This document shows, piece after piece, positions 51,758 through 61,441 of a DNA stretch of 64,000 nt. Source of the DNA: Burkholderia pyrrocinia (GTDB taxonomy: Bacteria > Pseudomonadota > Gammaproteobacteria > Burkholderiales > Burkholderiaceae); contig NZ_CP024903.1 in NCBI RefSeq assembly GCF_003330765.1, forward strand, positions 3,224,001-3,288,000. The letters run 5' to 3'. The notes under the pieces were generated by a model. It was not told where the DNA came from and ran no database searches. It saw only the letters and a list, made by a program, of their open reading frames with translations. Position 1 is the stretch's first letter. Each line of letters begins with the position of its first letter. The position numbers and the translations under genes were made by a program.

Positions 51758-53731
51758 ATGAACGATCTCACCGAAATGGCTAACTTGTCCGCCGGCACTG
51801 CGCCGACCGACGTCGACGCGGCCGTCGCGCGTGCGACCGACGCGCTGCTGGCCGCGCAGAAAGCGGACGGACACTGGGTCTACGAACTCGAAGCCGATTC
51901 GACGATTCCCGCCGAATACGTGCTGCTCGTCCACTATCTCGGCGAGACGCCGAACCTCGAGCTCGAACAGAAGATCGGCCGGTATCTGCGCCGCATCCAG
52001 CAGGCGGACGGCGGCTGGCCGCTGTTTACCGACGGCGCGCCGAACATCAGCGCGAGCGTGAAGGCGTATTTCGCGCTGAAGGTGATCGGCGACGACGAGA
52101 ACGCCGAGCACATGCAGCGCGCGCGCAACGCGATCCACGCGATGGGCGGCGCGGAGATGTCGAATGTGTTCACGCGCATCCAGCTCGCGCTGTACGGTGC
52201 GATTCCGTGGCGCGCGGTGCCGATGATGCCGGTCGAGATCATGCTGCTGCCGCAGTGGTTCCCGTTCCATCTGTCGAAGGTGTCGTACTGGGCGCGCACG
52301 GTGATCGTGCCGCTGCTCGTGCTGAACGCGAAGCGGCCGATCGCGAAGAACCCGCGCGGCGTGCGCATCGACGAGCTGTTCATCGATCCGCCCGTCAACG
52401 CCGGGCTGCTGCCGCGCCAGGGCCACCAGAGCGCCGGCTGGTTCGCGTTCTTTCGCGTGGTCGACCATGCGTTGCGCGCGGTCGACGGCCTGTTCCCGAG
52501 CTACACGCGCGAACGCGCGATCCGCCAGGCCGTGTCGTTCGTCGACGAACGCCTGAACGGCGAGGACGGCCTCGGCGCGATCTATCCGGCGATGGCCAAC
52601 TCGGTGATGATGTACGACGTGCTCGGCTATGCGGAAGATCATCCGAACCGCGCGATCGCGCGCAAGTCGGTCGAGAAGCTGCTCGTCGTGCACGACGACG
52701 AAGCGTACTGCCAGCCGTGCCTGTCGCCGGTGTGGGACACGTCGCTCGCGGCGCACGCGCTGCTCGAGACCGGCGACGCGCGCGCCGAGGAAGCCGTGCT
52801 GCGCGGCCTCGAATGGCTGCGCCCGCTGCAGATCCTCGACGTGCGCGGCGACTGGATCTCGCGCCGCCCGAACGTGCGGCCCGGCGGCTGGGCGTTCCAG
52901 TACGCGAACGCGCACTATCCGGACGTCGACGATACGGCCGTGGTCGTGTTGGCGATGGACCGCGCGCAGAAACTCAAGCAGAACGATGCATATCGCGAAT
53001 CGATGGCGCGCGCGCGCGAATGGGTCGTCGGGATGCAGAGCAGCGACGGCGGCTGGGGCGCGTTCGAACCGGAAAACACGCAGTACTACCTGAACAACAT
53101 CCCGTTCTCCGATCACGGCGCGCTGCTCGATCCGCCGACGTCCGACGTGTCGGGCCGCTGCCTGTCGATGCTGTCGCAACTCGGCGAGACGGCCGCGAAC
53201 AGCGAGCCGGCCCGTCGTGCGCTCGACTACATGCTGAAGGAACAGGAACCGGACGGCAGCTGGTACGGCCGCTGGGGGATGAACTACGTGTACGGCACGT
53301 GGACCGCGCTGTGCTCGCTGAACGCGGCCGGCCTCGGGCCGGAAGATCCGCGCATGAAGCGCGGCGCGCAGTGGCTGCTGTCGATCCAGAACAAGGACGG
53401 CGGCTGGGGCGAGGACGGCGACAGCTACAAGCTGAACTACCGCGGCTTCGAGCAGGCGCCGAGCACGGCGTCGCAGACGGCCTGGGCGCTGCTCGGCCTG
53501 ATGGCGGCAGGCGAAGTGAACAACCCGGCGGTCGCGCGCGGTGTCGACTACCTGATCGCCGGGCAGAACGAACAGGGCCTGTGGGACGAGACGCGCTTCA
53601 CGGCGACGGGCTTCCCGCGCGTGTTCTACCTGCGCTACCACGGCTATCGCAAGTTCTTCCCGCTGTGGGCGCTCGCGCGCTACCGCAACCTGAAGCGCGA
53701 CAACGCGACGCGCGTCACGGTCGGGATGTAA
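51758..53731 (+). CDS. shc: Squalene-hopene cyclase
   Basis: A 657-residue membrane-associated cyclase that converts squalene to hopene and hopanol. The catalytic acid motif DVDDTAV is present near residue 390, and several QW repeats are visible (QQADGGWPLF, QSSDGGWGAF, QNKDGGWGE, QNEQGLWDE). Length is normal for the family. AGAGAGGGACC precedes the ATG. The frame is open upstream through hpnE, but that part is out of frame with hpnE and ignored. Confidence 0.96.
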   Translation: MNDLTEMANLSAGTAPTDVDAAVARATDALLAAQKADGHWVYELEADSTIPAEYVLLVHYLGETPNLELEQKIGRYLRRIQQADGGWPLFTDGAPNISASVKAYFALKVIGDDENAEHMQRARNAIHAMGGAEMSNVFTRIQLALYGAIPWRAVPMMPVEIMLLPQWFPFHLSKVSYWARTVIVPLLVLNAKRPIAKNPRGVRIDELFIDPPVNAGLLPRQGHQSAGWFAFFRVVDHALRAVDGLFPSYTRERAIRQAVSFVDERLNGEDGLGAIYPAMANSVMMYDVLGYAEDHPNRAIARKSVEKLLVVHDDEAYCQPCLSPVWDTSLAAHALLETGDARAEEAVLRGLEWLRPLQILDVRGDWISRRPNVRPGGWAFQYANAHYPDVDDTAVVVLAMDRAQKLKQNDAYRESMARAREWVVGMQSSDGGWGAFEPENTQYYLNNIPFSDHGALLDPPTSDVSGRCLSMLSQLGETAANSEPARRALDYMLKEQEPDGSWYGRWGMNYVYGTWTALCSLNAAGLGPEDPRMKRGAQWLLSIQNKDGGWGEDGDSYKLNYRGFEQAPSTASQTAWALLGLMAAGEVNNPAVARGVDYLIAGQNEQGLWDETRFTATGFPRVFYLRYHGYRKFFPLWALARYRNLKRDNATRVTVGM

Positions 53732-53734
53732 CGC

Positions 53735-54442
53735 GTGGGCGCGGCACAGCACAACGGCACATTGCCCGTCATCGCGGTGACGGGGATGGCGTTCGAGGCG
53801 CGCATCGCGCGCGGTGACGGCGTCGAGGCCGTGTTCGCCGCGCGGGCCGACCGGCTCGAGCGCGCGCTGGCCGACGCGACCGCGCGCGGTTGCGCGGGCA
53901 TCGTGAGCTTCGGTACGGCGGGCGGGCTCGCGCCCGATCTGGCGCCCGGCGCGCTCGTGATCGCGAGCGCGATCGACGGGCCGTTCGGCCGCGTAGAGAC
54001 CGATGCGGGCTGGAGCGCGCGGCTCGTTGCCGCGCTGCACGACACGCCGGTCTGGGCGCGCGTCACGCGCGGCACGATCGCGGCCGTCGGCGCGCCGGTC
54101 GTCAGCGAACAGGACAAGGCGTCACTGCACCGCTCGAAGGGCGCGCTCGCGGTCGACATGGAGTCGCACATCGCGGCGGCCTTCGCGGCCGCGCGCGGCG
54201 TGCCGTTCGCGGTGTGCCGCGCGATCGTCGATCCGGCGTGGCGCACGCTGCCGCGCGCAGCGACGGCCGGCCTGCGCGACGACGGCAGCACGGCGATCCT
54301 GCCGATCCTGCGTGAATTGCTGAAGCAGCCGTCGCAACTCGGCCCGCTGCTGCAGGTCGCGAGCGACGCGCGCGCGGCGCGCACGACGTTGATCCAGGCG
54401 CGGCACGCGTTCGAGCGTGCGGGCGCGATGCGGATCGTTTGA
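53735..54442 (+). CDS. hpnG: Hopanoid-associated nucleoside phosphorylase HpnG
   Basis: A 235-residue purine/uridine phosphorylase-fold protein: VTGMAFEARIA at the N-terminus, IVSFGTAGGLAPDLAPGALVIAS, VDMESHIAAAFAAARGVPFAVCRAIVDPA. HpnG removes adenine from adenosylhopane to give ribosylhopane. It starts at a GTG only 3 bp after shc, so translation is coupled. HpnH, which makes adenosylhopane, is not in the window. Confidence 0.9.
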   Translation: MGAAQHNGTLPVIAVTGMAFEARIARGDGVEAVFAARADRLERALADATARGCAGIVSFGTAGGLAPDLAPGALVIASAIDGPFGRVETDAGWSARLVAALHDTPVWARVTRGTIAAVGAPVVSEQDKASLHRSKGALAVDMESHIAAAFAAARGVPFAVCRAIVDPAWRTLPRAATAGLRDDGSTAILPILRELLKQPSQLGPLLQVASDARAARTTLIQARHAFERAGAMRIV

Positions 54443-54503
54443 GCGGCGCGCGCCGCTTTTCTCTCTCCCTCCTCCTCTTCCCGGTTTCCCGCTTCGCGCG
54501 GAC

Positions 54504-54533
54504 AAAAAAAGAGCGCTGCATGATGCAGCGCTC
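54504..54533 (-). terminator. Rho-independent terminator of the mlaA-like gene
   Basis: A 10-bp stem GAGCGCTGCA / TGCAGCGCTC with a 3-base loop, followed on the minus strand by seven Ts. It lies between convergent hpnG and the lipoprotein gene and could serve both. Confidence 0.9.
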
Positions 54534-54563
54534 GGTGTCTTTGCGGCGGTCGCCGTTGCGGCG

Positions 54564-55553
54564 TTACTGCGCGGCCGGATTGCTCGCGGGCATCGCCGGT
54601 GCGGCCGGTGCGCCGTTGGCGGCCGGCGCACTCGCCGAGTTGGGCGATTCCGGCGCCGCGGCAGGCGCACTCGCCGGCATCGCATTGTCCGCACCCGGAT
54701 CGTCGTACTGCGGCAACCCCGGCGCGGCCGGCGCGTTGTTCGGCGTGGCGCCCGATGCGCCGCCCGACTCGCCCGGATCTTCGTAGTTCGGCAGCCCCGG
54801 CACGGCCGGCGTCGCGGCCGGCACGGCGCCCGATTCGCCCGGCTCGCTGTAGTTCGGCAGCGTGGCCGACGACGACTGGCTGCGATACGTCAGCGACTTG
54901 CGCTGCTGCAGGTATGCGTCGCGCACGAACGAATACGGATCGAGCGCGGCCTGCTTCAGCAGGTCGGTCGCGCCGAGCAGGTCCGAACGCGCGCTGATGA
55001 ACTGCGCGATATACATCGGGTTGCGCGCGGCCGGCTCGATGTAGTTGAGCAGGTTGAAGCGGACGTCCACGGCGCGGCCGACGCCGTCGCGGAACGTGCT
55101 CGGCCCGAACACGGGCAGCACGAGATACGGGCCGGACGGCATGCCCCAGCGCGCCATCGTCAGCCCGAAATCCTGGTGATGCTTCGGCAGCCCGGCCGGC
55201 GTCGCGATGTCGATCAGGCCGGCGACACCGAACAGCGAGTTCATCGCCACGCGCATCAGATCCTGCGTCGCATCGGTGATGCGCAACTGCAGCAGGTTGT
55301 TCGCCATGTTGCCGAGATCGCCGAGGTTCGAGAAGAAGTTGCTGATCGCGGTGCGCACGGGCGTCGGCGTGACCTTCTGGTAACCCTTCGCGATCGGCAC
55401 GGCGATGTTCGAGTCGACGGTGTCGTTGAACTTGTACATCGCCCGGTTCATCGGCTCGAGCGGGTCGTTGGGATTGCGGTTCGGTCCCGTCGCGCAGCCG
55501 GTCAGCATCGCGCTGGCGGCGACGGTCGCCGCCATGATTCGCACCTTATTCAT
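54564..55553 (-). CDS. mlaA: MlaA/VacJ family outer-membrane lipoprotein
   Basis: A 329-residue lipoprotein. The signal peptide ends in the lipobox LTGC (Cys about residue 19). The MlaA core follows ([16 protein letters not shown], then [49 protein letters not shown]). From about residue 225 it has a Pro/Ala-rich tail with three imperfect repeats beginning [20 protein letters not shown] and [10 protein letters not shown]. MlaA moves phospholipid out of the outer-membrane outer leaflet. It overlaps the HpnN gene by 8 bp. Confidence 0.92.
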   Translation of the reverse strand: MNKVRIMAATVAASAMLTGCATGPNRNPNDPLEPMNRAMYKFNDTVDSNIAVPIAKGYQKVTPTPVRTAISNFFSNLGDLGNMANNLLQLRITDATQDLMRVAMNSLFGVAGLIDIATPAGLPKHHQDFGLTMARWGMPSGPYLVLPVFGPSTFRDGVGRAVDVRFNLLNYIEPAARNPMYIAQFISARSDLLGATDLLKQAALDPYSFVRDAYLQQRKSLTYRSQSSSATLPNYSEPGESGAVPAATPAVPGLPNYEDPGESGGASGATPNNAPAAPGLPQYDDPGADNAMPASAPAAAPESPNSASAPAANGAPAAPAMPASNPAAQ

Positions 55554-58179
55554 TGATTCCTTGCGATTGGTTCTTGGCGCGATTGACGCGCGGTTTGCCC
55601 ATCAGGACGGGCTGGAACACCACGGCGCCGATCAGCGTGCAGGTCAGTGCCAGCGCGAGCAGCTTGCCCATGCTCGACGTGCCCGGGTGGTGCGACAGCC
55701 ACAGGCTGCCGAATGCGGTCGCCGTCGTCGCGGCGCTGAACAGTACTGCATGCGTGAGGCTCGAATGCAGCAACCCCGTCTGCCCCGCGCGCCACGCCAT
55801 CACGAAATACACCTTGAACGCGACGCCGACGCCGAGCATCAGCGGCAGCGCGATGATGTTCGCGAAGTTGAGCGACATGCCGAGCACGACGCACATCTCG
55901 AGCGTCACGATGCCCGACACGAGCAGCGGCACCAGCGTGCGCAGCACGTCGCCGAAGCGGCGCAGCGTGACCCACAGCAGGATCGTGATCGAGATGATCG
56001 ACCACAGCGCTGCGTGCAGGAACGCGTTGATGATCGTGTCGGCCGAATGCAGGATCGAGATCGGCCCGCCGGTCGTGCCTGGCTCCGCGGCCTTCACGGT
56101 CGTCGCGAAACGGCGCAGCATCGTGTCGTCGTTCGGGTCGACGCCCTTCGGCACCTTCGGCGAAATCTGCACGAGCGCGTGGCCGTCCGGCGCGATCCAG
56201 TCGCGCACGAGCTGCGGCGGCAGCGATTCGCGCGTGATGTCCTGCGGCTGCAGCAGCGCCGCGAGCTGGTTGAGCGCGATGCGCAGCGTGTCGGAGAACG
56301 CGCGCTCGGCGCGGTCGCGCGTCGCGCTGTCGGCGGCGGCGAGCTTCGCGATCGATGCGGACAGGTGTTGCGCGGCGGCCGCACCCGGGCCCGGGTGATC
56401 TTCGGCCGCGTAGCTCAGCAGGTCCGACACGCGCTTGAGCGCGGCAACGCGCTGTGCGTCGGTCGCGGGCGGCGCGGCCGGCTGCGTCAGCGCGGGCAGC
56501 AAGTCGCTCGCGGCCGCGGCGATCGCCGCGCGCTTGGCCGGCTGGTCGGCGGGGATGAAGGTCGACAAGGTGGTCGTGCGGCCGACTTCGGGCAGCGCGT
56601 CGAGGCGCTTCGCGGCCGCGTCGGCGCCTGCGAGCGACGGCGCGAGCAGCGTGACGTCGTTGACGGCCGCCTCGGGCGAATCCTTCAGCGCGAGCAGCGT
56701 CGCCATCGATTCGCTGTGCGGATCCTTCAGGTTCAGCGGATTGAAGTCGAAGCGCAGGAACGCGAGCAGCGGCAGCGCGCCGATCACGACCACGAGCGTG
56801 CCGATCAGGATCGGCTTGCGATGGCGATCGAGGAAATCGTCGACCGGCGCGAGCCACGGGAAGCCCGGCGTCTTCGATTCGCCCGGCGGTGCGAACAGGC
56901 GCAGCAGCGCGGGCAGCAGCGTGAGCGTGGTCAGCAGTGCGACGAACATCCCGACGCCCGCGATCAGGCCGAGCTCGGACACGCCGCGATACGCGGTCGG
57001 GATGAACGAGAAGAAGCTCGCCGCGACCGCCGCGGTGGCCAGCGCGAGCGGCATGCCCATCGAGTGCGCGGCGCCGATCAGCGCGTGATCGATGCGCTGA
57101 TCGCGGAAGCGTTCCTCGCGGTACTTCACGCCGTACTGGATCGAGAAGTCGACACCGAGGCCGACGAACAGCACCATGAACGCGACCGAGATCATGTTCA
57201 GCGAGCCGACCATCATCAGGCCGAGCGCCGCGGTCACGACGAGGCCGACGAACAGCGTGACGAGCACCGAGCCGATCATCCGCTTCGAGCGCAGCGCAAG
57301 CCACAGGATGCCGAGCACGACGAGCAGCGTGAGGGCGCCGTTGAGCGCCGCGCCGTCCTGGACCGACGCGAATTCGTCGTCGGCGAGCGGCTGTTCGCCG
57401 GTCAGGCGCACGGCCGCGCCGTAGCGCTTCTCGAGGTCGAGCGAGCGCGCAGCGTCGCGGATCACCTGGCTGGTTTCCGCACCGGCCTTCAGCGCGCCGT
57501 AGTTGACCACGGGCTGCACGGTGACGAACGCGCGCGCGGGCTGTCGCGCGGCGTCGCTGTCGACGAGCGCGCGCCACGAGAACGCGGCCGGCTTGCCGGC
57601 CAGTACGTCGTCGACCGTCGCGGCGCTGCGCGCAAGCAGCTTGGCCATCGCGGGCAGTTTCACCTGGCCGGTCAGGAGCGGCTGGCCGAGCGTGGTGGCC
57701 AGCGTCGTCGCGAGCCCGGTCAGGCTCGGATTCTTCGCGAGTTCGTTGACGAGCGGGCGCGCGCTCGCAAGCTGCGACGTTGTATCGGAGACTTCCTGCG
57801 GCGACAGGAACAGCAGCCCGTTGTGCTCGAAAAACGGCCCGCCGCCGGGCTCGGCGACCTGGCCGATGCGGCCTGCTTCGGCCTGCTTCTGCAGCGCTTC
57901 GGTCAGCGCATGCGCGGCGGCATTCGCGAATTCGGGCGCGGGCGCCTCGACGACCGCGAGGATCGTGCCGTTGCGTTGCGGGAACGCTTTATCGACGGCC
58001 TGGCCGAGCGCGGCCCATTGCGGTTCCGCATCGACGAGCTTGCTGATGTCGGTGTTGATCTTGAAATGTTGCGCGACGTAGACGCCGCTTAAGGCGGCGA
58101 TGACGAGCGACAGGACGACGACCCAGACGGGGCGGCGCACCGACCAAGCAACGAGTCGGACGATGAGAGATGTCACCAT
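55546..58179 (-). CDS. hpnN: Hopanoid transporter HpnN (RND/MMPL family)
   Basis: An 877-residue RND-superfamily inner-membrane protein. A first membrane span at residues 17-36, a large periplasmic loop, a cluster of spans with [18 protein letters not shown], then a second loop and cluster ending in [16 protein letters not shown]. It matches HpnN, which carries hopanoids towards the outer membrane. It is followed by the overlapping mlaA-like gene. The divergent upstream gene is MlaC-like, so the locus combines hopanoid and phospholipid trafficking. Confidence 0.92.
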   Translation of the reverse strand: MVTSLIVRLVAWSVRRPVWVVVLSLVIAALSGVYVAQHFKINTDISKLVDAEPQWAALGQAVDKAFPQRNGTILAVVEAPAPEFANAAAHALTEALQKQAEAGRIGQVAEPGGGPFFEHNGLLFLSPQEVSDTTSQLASARPLVNELAKNPSLTGLATTLATTLGQPLLTGQVKLPAMAKLLARSAATVDDVLAGKPAAFSWRALVDSDAARQPARAFVTVQPVVNYGALKAGAETSQVIRDAARSLDLEKRYGAAVRLTGEQPLADDEFASVQDGAALNGALTLLVVLGILWLALRSKRMIGSVLVTLFVGLVVTAALGLMMVGSLNMISVAFMVLFVGLGVDFSIQYGVKYREERFRDQRIDHALIGAAHSMGMPLALATAAVAASFFSFIPTAYRGVSELGLIAGVGMFVALLTTLTLLPALLRLFAPPGESKTPGFPWLAPVDDFLDRHRKPILIGTLVVVIGALPLLAFLRFDFNPLNLKDPHSESMATLLALKDSPEAAVNDVTLLAPSLAGADAAAKRLDALPEVGRTTTLSTFIPADQPAKRAAIAAAASDLLPALTQPAAPPATDAQRVAALKRVSDLLSYAAEDHPGPGAAAAQHLSASIAKLAAADSATRDRAERAFSDTLRIALNQLAALLQPQDITRESLPPQLVRDWIAPDGHALVQISPKVPKGVDPNDDTMLRRFATTVKAAEPGTTGGPISILHSADTIINAFLHAALWSIISITILLWVTLRRFGDVLRTLVPLLVSGIVTLEMCVVLGMSLNFANIIALPLMLGVGVAFKVYFVMAWRAGQTGLLHSSLTHAVLFSAATTATAFGSLWLSHHPGTSSMGKLLALALTCTLIGAVVFQPVLMGKPRVNRAKNQSQGINE

Positions 58180-58493
58180 GTGGCGGTGGGGAGCGGCTGG
58201 CTAGGGCAAAGTAGTCAAGTATACCGGCGCGGCGTGGCGACGGTCGTGACGTTGGGGTTTCGGGGCGGGAAGGAGATGCGTTCGCGGCGGCGGAATTGGT
58301 GCAGGCGGCCGGTTATTTTGTAAGGGTACGCTTACATAATCGGCGGCTGCGCTGCTTTTCCCGCGCCTGTGACAAATGAACTGAAAGGTAACAGTCGGTC
58401 ACGGCGCCGCAACCGGGCGTCAGGCCCGGTATACTTTGCTCCACCGGCCGATGCAAAGAGCCGGCCGTTTTTTCTCATCGAGTGCGATATCGT
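58180..58493. promoter_or_regulatory. hpnN / mlaC-like divergent control region
   Basis: A 314-bp gap. It contains the dyad TGTAAG-N6-CTTACA at 58319-58336, a -10-like TATACT at 58430-58435, and a hairpin GGCCG/CGGCC followed by six Ts at about 58445-58464, just before the MlaC-like start. Confidence 0.6.
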
Positions 58494-59090
58494 ATGAAAC
58501 GTCATCTGTTTGCTTTCGTCGCGGCCGCCGCCGTGTCGGTTTCCGCTTTTGCGCAGAGCGCGCCGGTCGATATCGTCCGCAATGCGGTCGAGGGCACCGT
58601 CACCGCGATGAAGGCCGATCCGGCCGCGCGCGGCGGCGACATGGCGAAGGTCTCGCAGGTCGTCGAGCAGCGCTTCCTGCCCGCGACCAACTTCGAGCGC
58701 ACGACCCGCATCGCGGTCGGCGACGCGTGGAAGCAGGCGACGCCGCAACAGCAGCAGGAGCTGTACAAGCAGTTCAAGCTGCTGATGACGCGCACCTATG
58801 CCGCGTCGCTCGCGCAGCTCGGCAGCCAGGACGCGAAGTTCTCGTTCAAGGCCGGCGGCGCGTCGGGCGCCGACGCGCTCGTGCAGTCGACGGTGACGAC
58901 GCCCGGCGACAGCCAGTCGGTCGGTTATCGTCTCGGCAAGGTCGGCAACGACTGGAAGATCTACGACATCGACATGTCGGGCGCGTGGCTGATCCAGGTC
59001 TACCAGGGTCAGTTCAAGGGCCAGCTCGCCTCGGGCGGGATCGATGGCCTGATCGTGTATCTGCAGAAGCACAATTCGCGGACGAACTGA
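58494..59090 (+). CDS. hpnM: MlaC/HpnM-type periplasmic lipid-binding protein
   Basis: A 198-residue toluene-tolerance/MlaC family protein with a cleavable signal peptide (MKRHLFAFVAAAAVSVSAFAQS, cut near residue 21). The mature part has FLPATNFERTTRIAVGDAWKQATPQQQQELYKQFKLLMTRTY and the C-terminal WKIYDIDMSGAWLIQVYQGQF block of MlaC. It probably ferries phospholipid or hopanoid across the periplasm, with HpnN and the MlaA-like lipoprotein as partners. It could equally be named mlaC. Confidence 0.88.
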   Translation: MKRHLFAFVAAAAVSVSAFAQSAPVDIVRNAVEGTVTAMKADPAARGGDMAKVSQVVEQRFLPATNFERTTRIAVGDAWKQATPQQQQELYKQFKLLMTRTYAASLAQLGSQDAKFSFKAGGASGADALVQSTVTTPGDSQSVGYRLGKVGNDWKIYDIDMSGAWLIQVYQGQFKGQLASGGIDGLIVYLQKHNSRTN

Positions 59091-59122
59091 CGGCCGCTGC
59101 GCGGTTCGGAGTCCGGATGCAT

Positions 59123-59147
59123 AGGGCGCCCTCGGGCGCCCTTTTTT
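59123..59147 (+). terminator. Rho-independent terminator after the MlaC-like gene
   Basis: Stem AGGGCGCCC / GGGCGCCCT with a minimal loop followed by TTTTTT, 33 bp after the stop codon. Confidence 0.88.
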
Positions 59148-59261
59148 CGTGGCGGGTCGCGCTGCGGCGTCGGCCCGCCGTGCGTGACGTCTTCTCGGCC
59201 GGAATGCCGCGGCGCGTCGGCCGGTCGCGTGTTCCGTAACTGATCGCCGCGTCGGGTGTGC

Positions 59262-59909
59262 TTACCGCCGCCGATGCTCGACCGCGAACTTGATCAGCTC
59301 GGCCTGCCCTTCGATCTCCAGCTTGCGCTTCAGGTTGAGCCGGTGCGTCTCGACCGTGCGCACCGACAGCCCTGTCTGCTGCGCGATCTGCTTGCTCGAC
59401 AACCCCTCGGCCAGCGCGTCGAGAATGTCGCATTCGCGCGGCGTCAGCCGATCGAGCGGTGACGCGATCGCGCTCGCATGGATCATCCGCGCGGCGAGCC
59501 CTTCGCTGAAGAACGTCTGCCCGGCCAGCACCGCGCCGATCGCACGGACGATCTCGCTCGCGGGCGAATCCTTCAACAGATAGCCGCTCGCGCCGGCACG
59601 CACGGCCTGCGTCACGTATTCGATGTTGTCGTGCATCGACAGCATCAGCACGCGGATGCCCGGAAAGCGCTCGTGGAACACGCCGGCGAGCGTGATGCCG
59701 TTCATCCCGTTCATGCCGACATCCATCAGCGTGAGATCGGGTTCGAGCGATGCGGCGAGCGCGAGCGCCTCGTCGGCGTTGCCGGCCTCGCCGACCACGG
59801 ACAGGTCGGCCGCTTCGAGCCGCATCCGCAAGCCGTCGCGCACGAGCGGATGATCGTCGACGAGCAGCAGTCGGGCGGCAGCGGGCCGGGCGGTGTCGGG
59901 GGCGCTCAT
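59262..59909 (-). CDS. NarL/FixJ family response regulator
   Basis: A 215-residue response regulator. Receiver at residues 12-130 (LLLVDDHPLVRDGLRMRL; phospho-acceptor aspartate in LTLMDVGMNGMNG; lysine in LLKDS) and a LuxR helix-turn-helix at residues 150-212 (LTPRECDILDALAEGLSSKQIAQQTGLSVRTVETHRLNLKRKL). AGGAG precedes the ATG used; ATG 59930 would add seven residues. It lies 32 bp after the sensor kinase gene, forming a two-component pair. Confidence 0.92.
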   Translation of the reverse strand: MSAPDTARPAAARLLLVDDHPLVRDGLRMRLEAADLSVVGEAGNADEALALAASLEPDLTLMDVGMNGMNGITLAGVFHERFPGIRVLMLSMHDNIEYVTQAVRAGASGYLLKDSPASEIVRAIGAVLAGQTFFSEGLAARMIHASAIASPLDRLTPRECDILDALAEGLSSKQIAQQTGLSVRTVETHRLNLKRKLEIEGQAELIKFAVEHRRR

Positions 59910-59941
59910 GCGTGAAAGGTCTCCTGTCATGGGGCGCGTCG

Positions 59942-61324
59942 TCAGGTGGCGCTGCGCAGCGGCACGCGCGCGGCCACGATCGTGTGGCCGACCTGCGACG
60001 TGATCGTCAGCATGCCGCCGAGCGCGTCGAGGCGCTCGCGCATGTTGCGCAGGCCGATGCCGCGGCGCGCGTCGGCCTGCGAGCGTTCGGCGTCGAAGCC
60101 GCAGCCGTTGTCGGCGATGGTCAGCGTGACGGATTGCGCGCCGACGTCGAGCGTGACGGCCGCGCGCGACGCCTGCGCATGATGCACGATGTTGCTGAGC
60201 GCTTCCTGCGCGATCCGGAACAGCGCGGTGTTCACGGCCGCGGGCAGCGGCCGCGTGCCGCTGTGCGCGACCTGCGTATAGCCGATGTCGATGTCGCTTT
60301 CGGCGCCGAGCTCGCGGACGAGTTGTTCGAGCGCGGCCGCGAGGCCGAGATCGTCGAGCATCGCGGGACGCAGCGCATGCGAGATGCGCCGCACTTCGCG
60401 CAGCGTGTCGCCGAGCCGCCCGACGCCCGATGCCAGCGCCTGCTCGGCCTCGGGCAAGCGCGCCGCGCCGCGTTCGAAGCGCGCGAGCGCGGATTCGAGC
60501 ATCAGCTTCGCGGACACCATCATCTGGCTGATTCCGTCGTGCAGCTCGCGCGACAGCCGCGCGCGCTCCTGCTCCTGCGATTCGACGACGCGCTGCGCGA
60601 GCAACTTGAGCTTCGCGTCGGCGCTGCGCGATTCGCTGACGTTCAGCACCAGTGCGCAGACGGCGATCGCCGCCGCGCCGGTCAGCGCGATGGCGGTGAG
60701 CCAGCTCATCGTGCGCTCGATGTTCGCGGACGCGCGCGCGTCGATCCGCTGCAGCGCGTTGTCGACGTCGTCGAGATAAATGCCGGTGCCGACCATCCAC
60801 CCCCAGCGTTCGAGCGCGACGACGTAGCCGAGCTTCGGCGCGACGCGGCCCGTCGACGGCCGCTGCCATGCGTAGCGGACGTAGCCGCCGCCGTGCGACG
60901 CCGCGCCGATCAGCGTCTGGATCGTCAGTGCGCCTTGCGGGTCGCGCATCGACCAGAAGTTGTGGCCGACGCGCTCGGGCTCGCGCGGATGCATCAGCGA
61001 ATTGCCGTGCAGGTCGTACACGAAGAAATAGCCGTCGGGCCCGAAATCCATCTTCTGCAGCATCGCGAGCGCCTGCGTGCGCAGCATCGCGTCGTCGCGC
61101 CCATTGCGGCCGCTGGCGTCGTAGAGCGGCATGATCGCGCTCGTCGCGAGCTCGACGTAGTGCTTCAGCTCGACTTCCTTGCTCGACAGGTACGCGGACT
61201 GGATCGTCGCGTGCTGGGTGCGTGCGAGCGACGTCGCCTGCTGGCGCACGCCGAAGCCGATGCCGGCGATCGCGAGCAGGAACGGCACGATGGCCAGAAG
61301 GAAGATCTTTGCCTTGAGTCTCAT
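59942..61324 (-). CDS. Sensor histidine kinase, NarX/DegS-type, with Cache sensor
   Basis: A 460-residue kinase. Span at residues 6-26, a periplasmic single-Cache sensor (about 35-185; MDFGPDGYFFVYDLHGNSLMHPREPERVGHNFW is characteristic of the sCache_2 family), a second span near 207-228, a HisKA_3 with the phospho-histidine in RLSRELHDGISQMMVSAKL, and a HATPase with IAQEALSNIVHHAQAS and DNGCGFD. Cognate regulator encoded directly downstream. The sensor class binds small organic acids in other proteins; the ligand here is unknown. Confidence 0.9.
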   Translation of the reverse strand: MRLKAKIFLLAIVPFLLAIAGIGFGVRQQATSLARTQHATIQSAYLSSKEVELKHYVELATSAIMPLYDASGRNGRDDAMLRTQALAMLQKMDFGPDGYFFVYDLHGNSLMHPREPERVGHNFWSMRDPQGALTIQTLIGAASHGGGYVRYAWQRPSTGRVAPKLGYVVALERWGWMVGTGIYLDDVDNALQRIDARASANIERTMSWLTAIALTGAAAIAVCALVLNVSESRSADAKLKLLAQRVVESQEQERARLSRELHDGISQMMVSAKLMLESALARFERGAARLPEAEQALASGVGRLGDTLREVRRISHALRPAMLDDLGLAAALEQLVRELGAESDIDIGYTQVAHSGTRPLPAAVNTALFRIAQEALSNIVHHAQASRAAVTLDVGAQSVTLTIADNGCGFDAERSQADARRGIGLRNMRERLDALGGMLTITSQVGHTIVAARVPLRSAT

Positions 61325-61441
61325 GGTGGTGCGAAGCGGCCGCGAACCGGCGCGGCTGACGAGCCGCCATTGTCGGCGATTTTGCACGCGGGCGGCGGCG
61401 GCCCGGCGGTCGCCGCTGCCGCGGCTCGGGCGCTCAGCGGC

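Noticed and set aside
55405..58092. 895-codon open frame on the plus strand
   Set aside because: Antisense to HpnN. The translation is arginine-rich low complexity; HpnN on the other strand has clear RND motifs.
59262..61370. A kinase-regulator fusion of 702 codons in one frame
   Set aside because: The upper part is an out-of-frame reading of the kinase gene. The regulator has its own ATG and ribosome-binding site at 59909.
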